Shown here in pieces: positions 44,369 through 58,174 of a stretch of 64,000 nucleotides of DNA (within the stretch, counting starts at the first letter, position 1; each line of letters begins with the position of its first letter). The position numbers and the translations under genes were made by a program. Source of the stretch: Dermanyssus gallinae (taxonomy: Eukaryota > Arthropoda > Arachnida > Mesostigmata > Dermanyssidae). Location of the stretch: NCBI GenBank assembly GCA_003439945.1, contig QVRM01002806.1:1704501-1768500 (forward strand), given 5' to 3'. The notes beneath the pieces are model-generated. The model saw nothing but the letters and a program-made list of their open reading frames with translations. It was not told the DNA's origin and searched no databases.

Positions 44369-44412
<44 letters not shown>
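44369..44412. repeat. (TA)n at 5' edge of RT element
   Basis: TA run directly next to the upstream (5') end of the minus-strand RT element. Confidence 0.95.
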
Positions 44413-44415
<3 letters not shown>

Positions 44416-44836
44416 ATTCATCTATAGTATCTACTATTCTATTTATAGTAGGTCTTCATATGTGTTTTAAAGTCAGACGCAGTTAGTTTTCCGGCTTGTC
44501 CTTGTAGCTGTGCGCTAACTTAATCCAATTTGCCGCTGCAATGCTGTGGGAAAACCAAAATAAAGGAAAGTAGAATGAATGCACATGAATCGTATTTCTA
44601 ATCCGCTTTGCTTTGTTACTCTGTATTGAGTCGGACTTTACTCAAAGAACTAGCACCGTAAGCCGTCGTAGTTAGATGTAAACGTATGCAAGCGTATATA
44701 TATATATATATAGTTGCAAAACTTTTAAGTGTCGGGTGAAGAGAAAAAGTTTTCAACGGCGGCACAGTGTTAGTGTACAAATGTACATCATATAAAAACA
44801 GTGTCGACAAAGAGGGGAAACGATAACATTATATAA

Positions 44837-44890
<54 letters not shown>

Positions 44891-44915
44891 GCATACTAGC
44901 CGCTCTATATATGTA

Positions 44916-44954
<39 letters not shown>

Positions 44955-45743
44955 TCAGGGACACAAGAAGAACAGACAGGCCGAAAGTCTTAATGGAAAC
45001 CTTAAGACTATCTGAAATGAATGAAAAGCACTAGTTGTCGTTGCTGCTGCTGCTATTGGCGCGGGTCGGGCCCATCCCTATGAGCCTTCAAGGCCACTAT
45101 GGCTGGCAAGCGAACTGATGTAAAACATTTTTGGCCAACTGCCTTCATCTTTCTTTTCTGCTTTTTTCGCCCCTTCTCTTTTTCTTTTTTTTTTCGTCGA
45201 GTTTCCCGCTGAGGCCAAACTGCGCAGAGAGCAGCCGAGCCCTGTAGCCGAAAGCCTGCCGGACGTGTTCCACGACTCAGCGTCCATTTGAAAGGCTTCC
45301 TCGTTGGATGGAACGTGTCATTTTGGCCCAATTTCTTTTCATTTTGCCGTTTGCAAACAACACTCACTGGCCGTGGTGCGCGCGACTAGGACCTCATTTG
45401 GCTCCCGCAGCTCAGATAATTATTTGCCAGCAAGGGAGCGGACGACCGAAGGAAAGAGTCAGTGTGCCCGACTGCTAAGCACCTCGAAAAGCTCGAGTGA
45501 GGACGCAGAACGCACACAGTTCAAGTCCAGCCAGAAGATCTGGACCGAGATTCATACCGAGACAAACGATCTTAAGATATCCGGCTGGATATTGGAAGTT
45601 GGTGTAGGCTATATTTTGCGCCAGGCGGTTAAGCATTATCGATTAATACTATTATTATTAGACACGATGGGTACACTAATAGGGTACGCTGAGAGAGCAA
45701 GTTTAGCATATACCGATGACTAATTGCAGTAGATAATGCGTTT

Positions 45744-45747
<4 letters not shown>
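44413..45747. other. TA-tract-rich DNA with a GC-richer block
   Basis: TA runs at 44695-44712, 44840-44886 and 44919-44949. 45040-45420 is GC-richer. Open frames 45053-45367 (minus, Lys/Arg-rich) and 45304-45723 (plus, 139 codons, non-ATG start) resemble nothing known. Confidence 0.4.

Positions 45748-45783
<36 letters not shown>
45748..45783. repeat. (TA)n microsatellite
   Basis: Uninterrupted TA run; another occurs at 46041-46065. Confidence 0.95.
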
Positions 45784-48177
<2,394 letters not shown>

Positions 48178-48375
48178 ATGTTTATTTCACTCAACTTGAG
48201 TATAATATACATTCCAAAATGTTTCTTCATAAAGCTCTATCTTTTTCGCGCTTCCGACGAGAAAAGTAGTGCAACGATTTTCGGTCCAGCGCTGTGCATT
48301 CCACTGCATGGTACCTGGCACACCTCTGCAGGCAGAACCGGCATATATATATATAGGGAAGTAGGAACCTAAAAG

Positions 48376-48485
48376 TTTTTGGGCTGACCCTCAGCCAAGA
48401 GTTAACGTCCACGGGACTGCTCTTTCGCATTGCTTCATAGACGGATCTCCATAAATACCAATGTGCAACGGTCAAGCTCGAACCC
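48376..48485 (-). mobile_element. SINE B copy 4, truncated (minus)
   Basis: On the minus strand the B box (CCGGGTTCGAGC) and body down to CAGCCCAAAAACTTTT are present. The A-box half is missing where the sequence changes to RT coding at 48486. Confidence 0.85.
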
Positions 48486-48727
48486 GGGGGAGATGAACTA
48501 ATCGTTAGGAAAGCGATTAAATACTTAGGAATACTGACGTCCGACACCTTGAACTATACACCTGACATACTTGAAATGGTAACGGCTGCTACACGGAGAC
48601 TGAACTGGAGATTACGCTCGTTCGTAGTTAAAGATGCTTTTTTGTGTGTAAGACTGTACAAGCAATATGTTTCCGGTTTTAGTATACGCTTCACCCGCCC
48701 CATGGCATTAGGGATTCGTGTGCGATA
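48486..48727 (+). pseudogene. Non-LTR RT fragment (post-palm region)
   Basis: An 80-codon stretch, open until TAA at 48725-48727: DELIVRKAIKYLGILTSDTL, then TAATRRLNWRLRSF and LCVRLYKQYV. The KYLGI-x-D-L word followed by an LY-x-x-V helix is typical of the segment after YADD in R1- or RTE-type reverse transcriptases. It abuts the truncated SINE B. Confidence 0.6.
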
Positions 48728-48788
48728 AGAAAATTCTGGCCAAAATACATGTTTTTTTTTTAATGCTGAAACCTCTCAGCATTAATAT

Positions 48789-48908
48789 GGGGAATTACGG
48801 GAATCGTAATGTACATGCGCCACCACAGCCAGTGACTAGTGTGGGACTCACAAACCCACTAACATGCGCCTCCAGCCCACCCCCAGGGAACGGTAACTGC
48901 TAGGCATC
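48789..48908 (+). repeat. Dispersed repeat F, copy 2
   Basis: Partner of 17490-17612 (see there). It again lies some 60 bp after an RT fragment on the same strand. Confidence 0.75.
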
Positions 48909-48974
48909 GTTTCGTATAAAATACATGTAATACTCATAAGACGTGATGCTCGTCGCTACAGCAGTTGCAGGGAT

Positions 48975-49190
48975 AATGTTGAATGCATGAGCATAGCCGT
49001 TATATTAGAAATCATTGATAGATGTATGTTCACCAGCATGAGTGATAGCTTCAATAAGCTCTTCTTTGAAGTCACGACGACGATAACTCGCTCTGGTATG
49101 AACGTTCCGGCTAAAGCTGTAGCCAGGACAAAGATCGTTGTTAATAGAATGTTCGCGTGGCGCACAACCCGCAAGTGCAATCATGTACAG
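48975..49190 (+). pseudogene. FAWR-motif coding repeat, copy 3 (longest)
   Basis: The reading SDSFNKLFFEVTTTITRSG, then VPAKAVARTKIVVNRMFAWR and TTRKCNHVQP, aligns with 8862-9010 and 29520-29661. The frame stays open from 48987 to 49277 and ends near an AATAAA at 49243. It is the best template for defining the family. No function recognised. Confidence 0.5.
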
Positions 49191-49274
49191 CCAAACATCA
49201 AAATCGCCAAGTGGCGCGTTTGTTATGGAACTTCTGTAACCCTCAATAAAGTCCCCCCCCCGCCAAAGGGTGTG

Positions 49275-49275
<1 letters not shown>

Positions 49276-49324
<49 letters not shown>

Positions 49325-49329
49325 TATAC
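49276..49329. repeat. (TA)n microsatellite
   Basis: TA run following a C-run (49250-49261). Confidence 0.95.
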
Positions 49330-49812
49330 GACACAATTCTAGGGAAATCCCTGAAAATTGAGGTGCAGCAGAAAAGTTGTAGTAGGCAAGGGAGGTTTGT
49401 AAGGGATGCTTGATCACAAAGTGAATGAGAGAGCGGTAAAAGCTTTTATGCGTCCAGTCTTTGTTTTCCCCAGGCTCAAACTCTCTAGAACCCACAGGAA
49501 TAACAGTGTATCCAGCCCACGTCAAGGCTTTAGGCTGCGACTAAGTTTGAATGAACTAGAAAGATCTGAAGACCGCAGGAATAGGCATGGGGGGTCATGG
49601 GAGCCAACGACACATCGTAGCATTTAACTCAGCGGGTAAAATCGTTAGTATTCAGTAATCGATTAACATGTGCATGACGGTTGAACGTTTTTTAGATCTC
49701 AAACAAGTTTTTTTACGTAACTACATTTGAGAGCGCTTAAGTTACCGATGAAACAACTGAGTAACATGGACCTATTATACAAAAGGGAGAACGCGCAAAC
49801 AAACGCCACAAA
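49330..49812. other. Unrecognised DNA
   Basis: Nothing recognised. Confidence 0.5.
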
Positions 49813-50030
49813 GGCAGTGACGTGATATATTATCGCCGGTTCGATTCCTGTAGTTGATTAGATTTTTCTGTGAGTGACGCGCAATAGGAATGGATGATAA
49901 ACCATACCGCTGAGACTCAGCAATCATGCTGCCACAAGGACTGTTGGGAAAACGCTAGATATCTCAACAAGTCTGCTTACGCTGCGGTTCCACGCGCCCC
50001 TGATATAAACGGGTAACATGTGTATTTAGG
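49813..50030 (+). mobile_element. SINE C, diverged copy with B box
   Basis: B box CGCCGGTTCGATTCCTGTAG, then GATGATAAACCATACCGCTG, ACAAGGACTGTTGGGAAAAC and TAGATATCTCAACA as in the full copy. It diverges after about 49970. Confidence 0.8.
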
Positions 50031-50947
50031 TATAGATGTCAAGCGAATGAGAAATCTATCCATCATAGAACTAGCCCAATACGGGTAATAAAATCTAAAA
50101 ATCCTGACGACTCGTCTCTCATGGTCGGTATGTGATTACAAACAATGTATAGCATTACATTGCACAGCACATCATTACTTTGATGCGTATTACAAAACAA
50201 TTACGGAAAAGTCGGCAGACTAGAGAGCGACTACATATATATTTTTAAGACAAAATGAACTGCGAATGTAATGGCACGCCTTGTATGTCTTCTTTAAGCT
50301 GGAACAAATTTCCGAGAATAAATTCCTCTCGAGATCTTGAAAGCTAGGGTAATAACACGCATCGTATAGACAGTTAAAAGCAGGGAGGCTTAACAATAAG
50401 TAACGTACAAATCACAAACGGAATATTGCGTATCCTGATTTATTCTGTATTATCCTAGCTCTACAAAGTATCTTGCGCCCATTAGTAGACAGTAAAAAGG
50501 TATTAGCAAAAACAACGTCTTATAGGAGCAAGCCCTGAACCCCCGGGGGTTTCGGTCATCCTGCGACACAGTGCAGATATCACTGCATAGCATTTGATGC
50601 AACTTTTTTCGAGGTGGGGCTGTCTTGTAACGTCTTTATGTCGTGCAGGACGTTTACTAATCTGAAAAAGATGCGCTCTAGTAAGCTGCCCTTTAAGGCA
50701 AAAAATGCGCTCTAGTAAGCGCGGTGCTCTGCGGTGTCTGGGGTGATCAGAACAGTACATGGTTAGTTATTTAAGCGCTGACAACTGAACCAAGGCTGTT
50801 AACAAGATTGATAGAGATTTTCACTAGCGCTGCTGATCTACCTGTATCTACATCAACGCCCAAGCTGTGAGCGCTGAATAATGTGGCATCATCAGCTGAC
50901 TCAATAGCCTGAACTTGAAAGGTAGAAAAACGACCAGAAACTTAAAC
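50031..50947. other. Unrecognised AT-rich DNA
   Basis: A local direct repeat of AAATGCGCTCTAGTAAG-like words occurs at 50667-50720. No gene recognised. Confidence 0.5.
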
Positions 50948-50960
50948 TCTAAGTTGACTT

Positions 50961-51260
50961 GGCGACATGGTCTAGGAGACTAGTGCGCTAGTCATGGTTG
51001 TCATCTACCGGGGTGTCGCCGGTTCGATCCCTGTTGTTGATCGAATTTTCTTTTAGCGATGCTCATTGAGAATAGATGATAAACCATACCGCTGATAGTC
51101 AGCGGTCATGCTGTCACAAGGACTGCTAGGGAAAACCCTAGATATCTTAACATGTCCGGCCCTCGGTGCATTGAAGATATACCTCAGGTTAAGTTCCGAG
51201 CCCGTAGGGGACCGAGGAGGGTCTAGAATTAAAAGCAATCTCTCTAAAATATAATTTGAT
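50961..51260 (+). mobile_element. SINE C, full-length copy
   Basis: The tRNA-like head GGCGACATGGTCTAGGAGAC has an A box, and GTCGCCGGTTCGATCCCTG the B box. The body runs through CATACCGCTGATAGTCAGCG, CCCTAGATATCTTAACATG, CCGGCCCTCGGTGCATTGAA and TCTAGAATTAAAA. Possible target repeats TCTAAGTTGACTT (50948-50960) and TCTAGGTTGACTT (51261-51273) differ at one base. Partial copies lie at 10882, 13296 and 49813. Confidence 0.85.
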
Positions 51261-51273
51261 TCTAGGTTGACTT

Positions 51274-52430
51274 AATCCAACCAACCCTGACCGCCCGTCT
51301 CTGCTAAGAAAGATAGAACCGGAACAAATCGGTTATGCTATATGAACGGTCCAAGTGGGCAAGCATCTGATAGATAAATGAGTGGATGAGACATTTTAAT
51401 GTTGCAAATGGGATGTAACAAGAATAAATTCTTCTTTTTCGTTGATACTCCACCTAGCCAATTGCCTTATACCTTCAACTGGGCTAAAGAACAACCGTGT
51501 CAACTCCACTGAATTTAAACGATCACTAAAATACGCTTTTCTGGCACACTGTACCGAGCCTCTTTTGAGGCAGCGGAAGCACTTTTATTTGTAATGACTA
51601 TAACAACCCGATAATGGTAGGGACATGCCAAGGAAAATGCTTCGTGTTACCTTGTTTTTACTACCAACAAATTGACGTTTTAACAACAACAACAACAACA
51701 ACAACATGGCGATGGGTCCGGCCCGACATTCTGACCCAATGTCCGTTCCAGAAGGTCCAAACGCTGATTTCGAATGGCACTGCGGCTGACTCTCTGACAC
51801 ACCCCTTAGACTAGGCTATATGACTATGCTCACAGCAAGAAATAGGCCTGAAAGTGCTCTGATCTCAAACGAGCGCAAAACTTTGTCTCACTGAGATTTA
51901 AGACATTGGGCGCGCCAAGTTCGCTTACAGCCTGTCTACAGCAGAAGGTAGCCAAGCGATTAAGGGCTGTGACTAATGACAACACAGCAGGATCCAGCTC
52001 AATCTTTTACAACATGCCAAGGTAGACACACAGCGAAACCAATGTAACTTTAACGACGGTTTCTATTTAGTTTTAGCCCGAGAGGATGCCGAAACTTGTG
52101 CGATTTTGAAGAGCGACTAACTCCTATGGTATTATACAATGCAGACGTTTGCCTGGGACGGTTAGACGATAAAGTATTGTGAAATAAAACGTAGTTTGAT
52201 GTCATTGGAATAATATAGCAAACATAGCAATTAAAAGAGTGAAAATAAATTAAAAGCTCCAATCATGGAGCTTTTCATTTTCTCACTCTTTGCAATAATT
52301 ATTATAATTCTAATAAGAAATCACTTTGATTTCACAATATACGCCATTTACCAAAGAGCAGACATTTACAACGATACACCAGTATTTTTCGATATTGCAC
52401 TTGGCTACCACTTTTGACACCTCCAGCCCA
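51274..52430. other. Unrecognised DNA
   Basis: An (AAC)n run lies at 51682-51706. No gene recognised. Confidence 0.5.
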
Positions 52431-53283
52431 CATCGGTAACCCGAATCGCGCATACCCATTACTGGCGATTATTATTATTATTAGCGCCGGTTACCTCCTT
52501 GAAGCGCATTATCAGAAAGAAGAGCAGCAACGAAGTTCACCGCTCCAATCCCGAGCCCACTGTCGTTAAATTCCTGAAAGGCGTCGGCGTCACAAAGGCT
52601 GTCCGGGTGCGAGCCCGTCATCTGACCTCGTTTGGAAACTACGACGCAGACGGACCGCGTTAACCTTACTTTTGCACAGGAAGCGCCTATCTCGCAGCAG
52701 GTCCGCTATGCACGCCGTACTGACATACCATTGGCAGCGCTTCTACTACTACCTCTTTTACAAATTTTTTGACACGTTGCAAAACGCTGCGAACAAGCAG
52801 AAAGTGTTTGCCGCCAGTGCCGGCCAAACCTTGCCCTTGTCCAAAGCGTGTGGGCAACGAAAAGTCTTGTGCGTACTACGGACCTTACCTGCCTCCCTTC
52901 TGCTGGCAGAAACTTTGGACCTCTACGACCAGGTGAGAAGCGCTCGTTACACTGGAGCCTGGTGGACGGCCGAATGACGACAGGCCGACGACCGGATAGC
53001 CTTACAAGCGGGATTGGCACGATAATCGGCCGCTGGCCTGTCCGGAATAGACGTAGAACGTGCACCACACCAGTCCGTGCTAGTTCTTAGCGTATCTCGT
53101 CGCAACATTGACGCCTTGAAATTCGCCTTGAATGAGGTTAGAGCTGGACAGGTTACCGTGACGGGTATTGACCCTATCGAAGAAAGCTGCGTCAGTTTTT
53201 TAGCCGCATCCTCTGTGTTGACCCATACAGAAACAGCGGCCTTGTGGTTTGAAATCATACATGCAGGGCAATTAAATGAATAG
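52431..53283 (+). pseudogene. Decayed coding region of unknown identity
   Basis: Not recognised. The block is GC-richer and shows protein-like readings on the plus strand broken across frames. 52431-52662 contains PVTSLKRIIRKK, PTVVKFLKGVGVTKAVRVRA and HLTSFGNYDADGPR before TAA. 52672-52977 is open. The same frame then continues past TGA (52975) and TAA (53023) with DDRIALQAGLA, SGIDVERAPHQSVLVLSVSR and IDALKFALNEVRAGQVTV, ending at TAG 53281-53283. The last 80 codons look the most protein-like. It may be a processed pseudogene or the ORF1 of another retroelement. Confidence 0.4.
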
Positions 53284-53540
53284 TCTTACATTACTGCAGT
53301 AATGTGCCGTCAGCGAACTCGAAGCTAACTTCTCAGTGGTCTTTCTCCGTATGACCACTTTGATAGTGTCTAATTGACCTGTCTAATTACTGCCGTTGGA
53401 CTTGCCCGACATCGTCCTAGATGTCCAAACGACTTGGAACAAATAAACGTAAAAAAATGAATGCAAAATAATTAAATAAAAAATGCCACTCTTGGGAGCT
53501 AAACCGGGGTCCTACAACTGGCAGTCGATGACGCTACCTT
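53284..53540. other. Unrecognised DNA with a weak tRNA-like (SINE) trace
   Basis: Minus-strand bases near 53490-53550 read GGTAGCGTCATCGACTGCC then CCCGGTTTAGCTCCC, a weak A-box/B-box pair, possibly an old SINE. Confidence 0.3.
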
Positions 53541-53696
53541 GATTGCCTTACAGTATGCATCTATGAGTTTTCGAATACGGACTAAGATACCATTATCTAC
53601 TAGTTTGAGCAGCGCGTTTTCTTAATCCTGAGACGCTATTTGATGGCCTTGCAGTGTGCCTGTATGAGTTTCCGAATACGGTCTGAAACGCTATTA
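53541..53696 (+). repeat. Diverged direct repeat, ~57-bp units
   Basis: 53541-53597 and 53640-53696 share TTGATTGCCTTACAGTATGC/TTGATGGCCTTGCAGTGTGC, TATGAGTTTTCGAATACGG/TATGAGTTTCCGAATACGG and a CTATTA end. Confidence 0.85.
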
Positions 53697-54425
53697 GCAG
53701 CAATTTAGCTGCGAGCAATTTATACAGCTAGTCGTGGCGATTCCCCGCCAAAAACTAGGCTTTGATAATGCTCCTTTGCTTGCTGCAATAAGCGACATGA
53801 TGATGCATTGTCTCCATGCTGCTGCAGGCAGTTTTCCAGTATGGAGGCATCTATTGAAAAATGCCATCCCGTTTGGCGCCGTGCCTGCTGCAGGTGTTCG
53901 TTACAAATGTTACCGAGTACTCGTCCGGGGGTTTTGTTTCTCGAAAGTCATTGTATAACCTAACCTGCTTCGTGAACAGTGAAGTGCGCCTCCAGCCTGG
54001 GGCTCTTTGCTGCATGCCCTTCTCCGACTGCCCTCTGCTTTAAGGGTATTTGACCCTTTGTCTTCGCATAGTTGACATTTGTGAAGCATGGAAATAATAA
54101 CATCTACTTCTATAGAGTAGTTATTATAGGTCTGCTGCTTCCCCAATTGATGAGCTACTCCAAAGAAATGCATCTATTCTGGTATATTGGTTACGAATGC
54201 ATATATAGTTCATTTTTCTATTGCAGCTTTGAAGATTGGCGAATTCGGATCGTTAGTGCCCACACGCCCAGGTTCGATATTATGTTGCAGGGAGTCTCAT
54301 GTTATTATCGTTCATTATTATAGCATTATCATTCGTGATCAAGTCAAGTCTCGCGCGTACGTCTCCTTCTAAGACCGAAGAATAGCATTTTTTCAATACA
54401 ATGAGGGGGGGGGAGCAGAAACATC
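53697..54425. other. Unrecognised DNA
   Basis: Nothing recognised. A G-run lies at about 54404-54412. Confidence 0.5.
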
Positions 54426-54938
54426 TTGTTTAGGAATGATAGTGAAATTACTGGTTATATCGATGTAGTTGACCGGACAAAGTTTTATAAAATGTGCAAT
54501 TGCAAAAAAGCGACTTCTTTGATAAAAAGTGATAAAACTAGCGTGACGATAGATAAAAATACCGTCGTATTAAATAAAAACCCGGACCTGTATTGCTCGG
54601 TAAGTATCGGTGTTAGCAATGTTGAGTTTCTGAAAGAAAAAGGTCGAAAGAAATATAAATCTAGATTATCTTGTACTTTCCTTTTATCTGTCACGTTCAT
54701 AAAACAAACATGGTTGTATATATATTTGACTATGTTAGGCTTAAACAACAAACATATTCCGGAAAATCCATGCATCTCATTAGAATCATTTTGCTACCAA
54801 ATCATCGGTGGCTTGATTCATGATATGATTACCGTAAACTGTTTTCCCCCTCCTATATATTATATGTTTATAAATAATAATAATATACATACATATTACC
54901 GACGTTCGTCAGCGATCAAACCTCATGCATGTATATAA
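54426..54938 (+). CDS. AT-rich 170-codon open frame, unidentified
   Basis: An unusually long open frame for such AT-rich DNA. No ATG begins it (first codon TTG; first ATG at 54492). The first 60 residues include TGYIDVVDRTKFYKMCNCKK and NPDLYCSVSIGVSN. A hydrophobic beta-like strand, FYK-x-C-x-C, and a later Y-x-x-SV recall OB-fold nucleic-acid-binding modules of the RPA1 C-terminal kind, but the match is weak. A consensus-like donor TCG|GTAAGT occurs at 54600-54606, so the true coding part could end there. The second half is hydrophobic and low in complexity. Could be a host exon, an integrated foreign gene or chance. Confidence 0.3.
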   Translation: MFRNDSEITGYIDVVDRTKFYKMCNCKKATSLIKSDKTSVTIDKNTVVLNKNPDLYCSVSIGVSNVEFLKEKGRKKYKSRLSCTFLLSVTFIKQTWLYIYLTMLGLNNKHIPENPCISLESFCYQIIGGLIHDMITVNCFPPPIYYMFINNNNIHTYYRRSSAIKPHACI

Positions 54939-54940
54939 AT

Positions 54941-54942
<2 letters not shown>

Positions 54943-54970
<28 letters not shown>
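54943..54970. repeat. (TA)n microsatellite
   Basis: TA run after the AT-rich open frame. Confidence 0.93.
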
Positions 54971-54971
<1 letters not shown>

Positions 54972-55830
54972 AATACGACGCTCCGACATGATACTGGGTT
55001 TCGCGGCAGTCGAGCCTCTGCAACATTGGCCATTTGAGGTCTGCCGTCCAAATGATGGCTTGGTTCATCATAAAAAGTACATTAGGCGCAAGTCGAACTC
55101 GTCGCAAGTATCATTATTATTATTGTCATTATTATTGGACCACTGAAGAAAGCATCTATTTCGTCGTTGTTGTTCTTGTTGTTGTTGTTGTTGTTGTCGT
55201 CGTCGTCGTCTTTGCCGCTTTGACGACCCCAACCCCCGCCGCCTAATGTGGCATCGATTTATGTATGAATGAAGATCGAATAGACGACATGTTCCCCCCC
55301 TCTCGTGCTGCGACTCGCTGGAACAACTCACCCATTCGCATTAGTGGCGGCCCGATCGCCCCTCGTCGTCGTATCGTAACACTGTGCGTTGTGGTTTTCG
55401 CTCGGTCGCAACGGCTTCCAAGGGACGACCGGCCCTAAATCATTTGTCGATGATGAAGGAAGGCCATGTCGCTCGGAAATCAGCCGATCGATGATCGAGC
55501 CACCCAGACTGATGATGGCTTCGACCTAGCGGCGGGCCTGACCCGTCAGACCCGCTGAAGACCGACAAATCGGCGCAGAACCCTCGGCAAGTGGCGAGAG
55601 CGACAGAGGCCAACGGGCGACGCGCCTGTTGCCGCCCGTTCATTGTCCATTTGAATACCAGAGAGTTTCCGATACGTCTCCCTTCAGGGTGCCGCCCAGT
55701 GGAGAAGCCCTTCTTCAGCAAGGCTTCATCAGCAGCAAGCCTCGTTCGCCAGTCTATGCAGTCTCGTGGTAGCAGAAGCAAACTCGGTAGTAGCAGAAAT
55801 AGTGGTCGCTGTAATACGCCCCCACAGTAA
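54971..55830. promoter_or_regulatory. (TTG/TCG)n run followed by CpG-rich block
   Basis: TTG then TCG trinucleotide runs at 55164-55212 lead into a CpG-rich stretch to about 55830. Competing frames (55440-55781 minus, 55591-55830 plus) are likely compositional. It may be a host promoter or 5' exon; no protein recognised. Confidence 0.25.
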
Positions 55831-58174
55831 ATGCAGACGACGCGCGTTGACTATGCTTTGCCAACGCGCAAAATTGGATTTTCGGCTTAGGATTTGCCGG
55901 CCGGGATTCGTCAACTGGTAGAGTTGGTTGGCAGAAATATCGCCAATGAGATTTGACTGCCCTGTGCCTTCCTAAACGTTCTCCCACTGAGACACACTGA
56001 CTCTGCATACGCATGCGCTTACACCGCCTTTGTTGGGGTCTAATCGATTGTTTAGCTGACTTAAAGGCCGCTACACAAAATACTACAATACTTACAAACA
56101 AAATACATTTGGAGAGTTTCGCATGTAGAAAATATATTGGCTAAATTATCTGATTTGGACCTATAACAAAAATAAAACCTAATATAAATCATTTTGTAAT
56201 ACAATACGACGAAAGGCAACAGACGGCCAATGTGGTTTTAAGATACAACATATAGCTTACTACTAATTCCCCAGAGAGTCTAGAAACAGATTACGTATAA
56301 TGCTGATAATATAGAGCTTTAGTAAACGTTTGATTACAGTTCACAGAAAATCCCCGTGGCAAATATTGAGTAACCTACAAAGGGAACTTATCGCTTGCAA
56401 CACCTTTGGTAGCAATGAGCGTCGGTACGATATCTTTCTCCTTTCGTGCTGCAATGAGTCTGATTCAAAAATTGTTTAGCATTAATGTATGTTGTTTCGT
56501 TTTAATATCTTTGAATTTTTGACAATAATTTCTGGAGCATTTGCACATGTGCCAAGGTCACACTGGACTCATTGGCGATTTTGCGCTGGAACTTTTTTTC
56601 CATTTGCAATAATTAATCCTGATTCATCTTTCGATCAGGTTCTTACAGGGAAAATGCGTAACTTACAATTGTAAAGCAAAATCAATAAAAAGCTTTATAA
56701 AGCGCATTCAGGATAAAAGTTTACACTACCTAGTGGCCTCGTTAAGTTGCTTGCAGAACTTCATCGGCGGCGTGTTCTGAGTACTTTTCATAATTGTTTT
56801 TCAATGCCCTGGCTTGGTTACAAGATAGTTATAACAACCAATTACACACTCGTCGTGCCACCTCCGCTATTGAACGAACAGCGGGATACTCTGCGGCATA
56901 GAATCTATCGCACTTCGCATGACATCTCATCTATGTGCATCCGCTGTGGGGCTCGTGAGAGCCATCGATCTAACGCATGAAACTCGCGCCCCAAATACTC
57001 GTGCCAAGTGCCTGTTGTTCCCTCTTCTGCTCTCCGCCATATGTAATCGCCTTAGTTTTCTTCTGGGAACTTTTTTTAAATATACCATGATGTTACTTAG
57101 TCACATTTAGGGTGTTTGGGGTACAATAGTCAATCACTTGGCATTCTGAGAATCATGCGGTGATAAACCGTTCACTTCATAGATTTTTAAAGCGAAGGTC
57201 GGAGAAACAAGAAGACATGCGACATGGAAGCGCTGCCTCCGTTCGAGGCACACTTCTGAAGTGGTCTTGAACTGGCCTAAACAAAACGAAGACGTGATAG
57301 TCACCATACATGTCCGCTAGGCACATTGGCTAGTCTTTCCTGATATGTGTAACATTAACATAATGTACTATACGGAAAATAAATGATGTGCATTATTTAT
57401 TCAACAAAAAAGCAGCAGTCTTAAAGAAACACGTGCTTCTCTAACATATCCACCTTTCCAGACCGTACTGCCGTTCACCCATATATTTTGTACCCTCATG
57501 ACAATTGGCGTGACAAATAAAAACAAATGAAGTACACACATTGTTCTGCTGTAGGCCCTGTGTAAGTACTACACTAGCGTATAGCGTATCGGAGAGCACG
57601 TATATTGTAACCATTACTCTCAAGCAAGAACGGTAGAGTTATTACCTAGCTTTGAAGGTGTTCTCATAGCAAAACAAGAAAAAAAGCCATAATATTGGCC
57701 AGCTGTTTCCAGTCAAGGGAGATAGAAAACCGATATCAACCCTGCCTAGCGAACGACAAGTTCACATATTGGAAGCGGCGGAGAACATGTTTGCTATAGA
57801 TTGACATACATTGTTCATCTGTATCTGAAGCGGCCCAATATAGCTCATCGTAACAGCGCATATTCATCATACCTTACATGCACAACTTCACGGGTGGACC
57901 TTTTGCCGAGTGCGGAGAGAAACTACAGATACTTTGTTTTCAAATAGCAAGCCTTACATTATTGCCCGCGAATACCAACACATTTCTTGTCATAGGCCAC
58001 CAATCGTATAGCAATGTTAAATGCATGCTGTACTAGTGGACTACTTCGTTTGTGTGTTATATTTGCAAGTTTGTTATCTCATGTGGTGTTCGGCGTTCTA
58101 ACAAACGCACCAATTGCTGCTTTGAAGTTCTTGTGATAATAATTAACCACTGTAATATCATTGCGTGTGAGCTC
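55831..58174. other. Unrecognised AT-rich DNA
   Basis: About 2.3 kb without a recognised feature. Confidence 0.5.
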
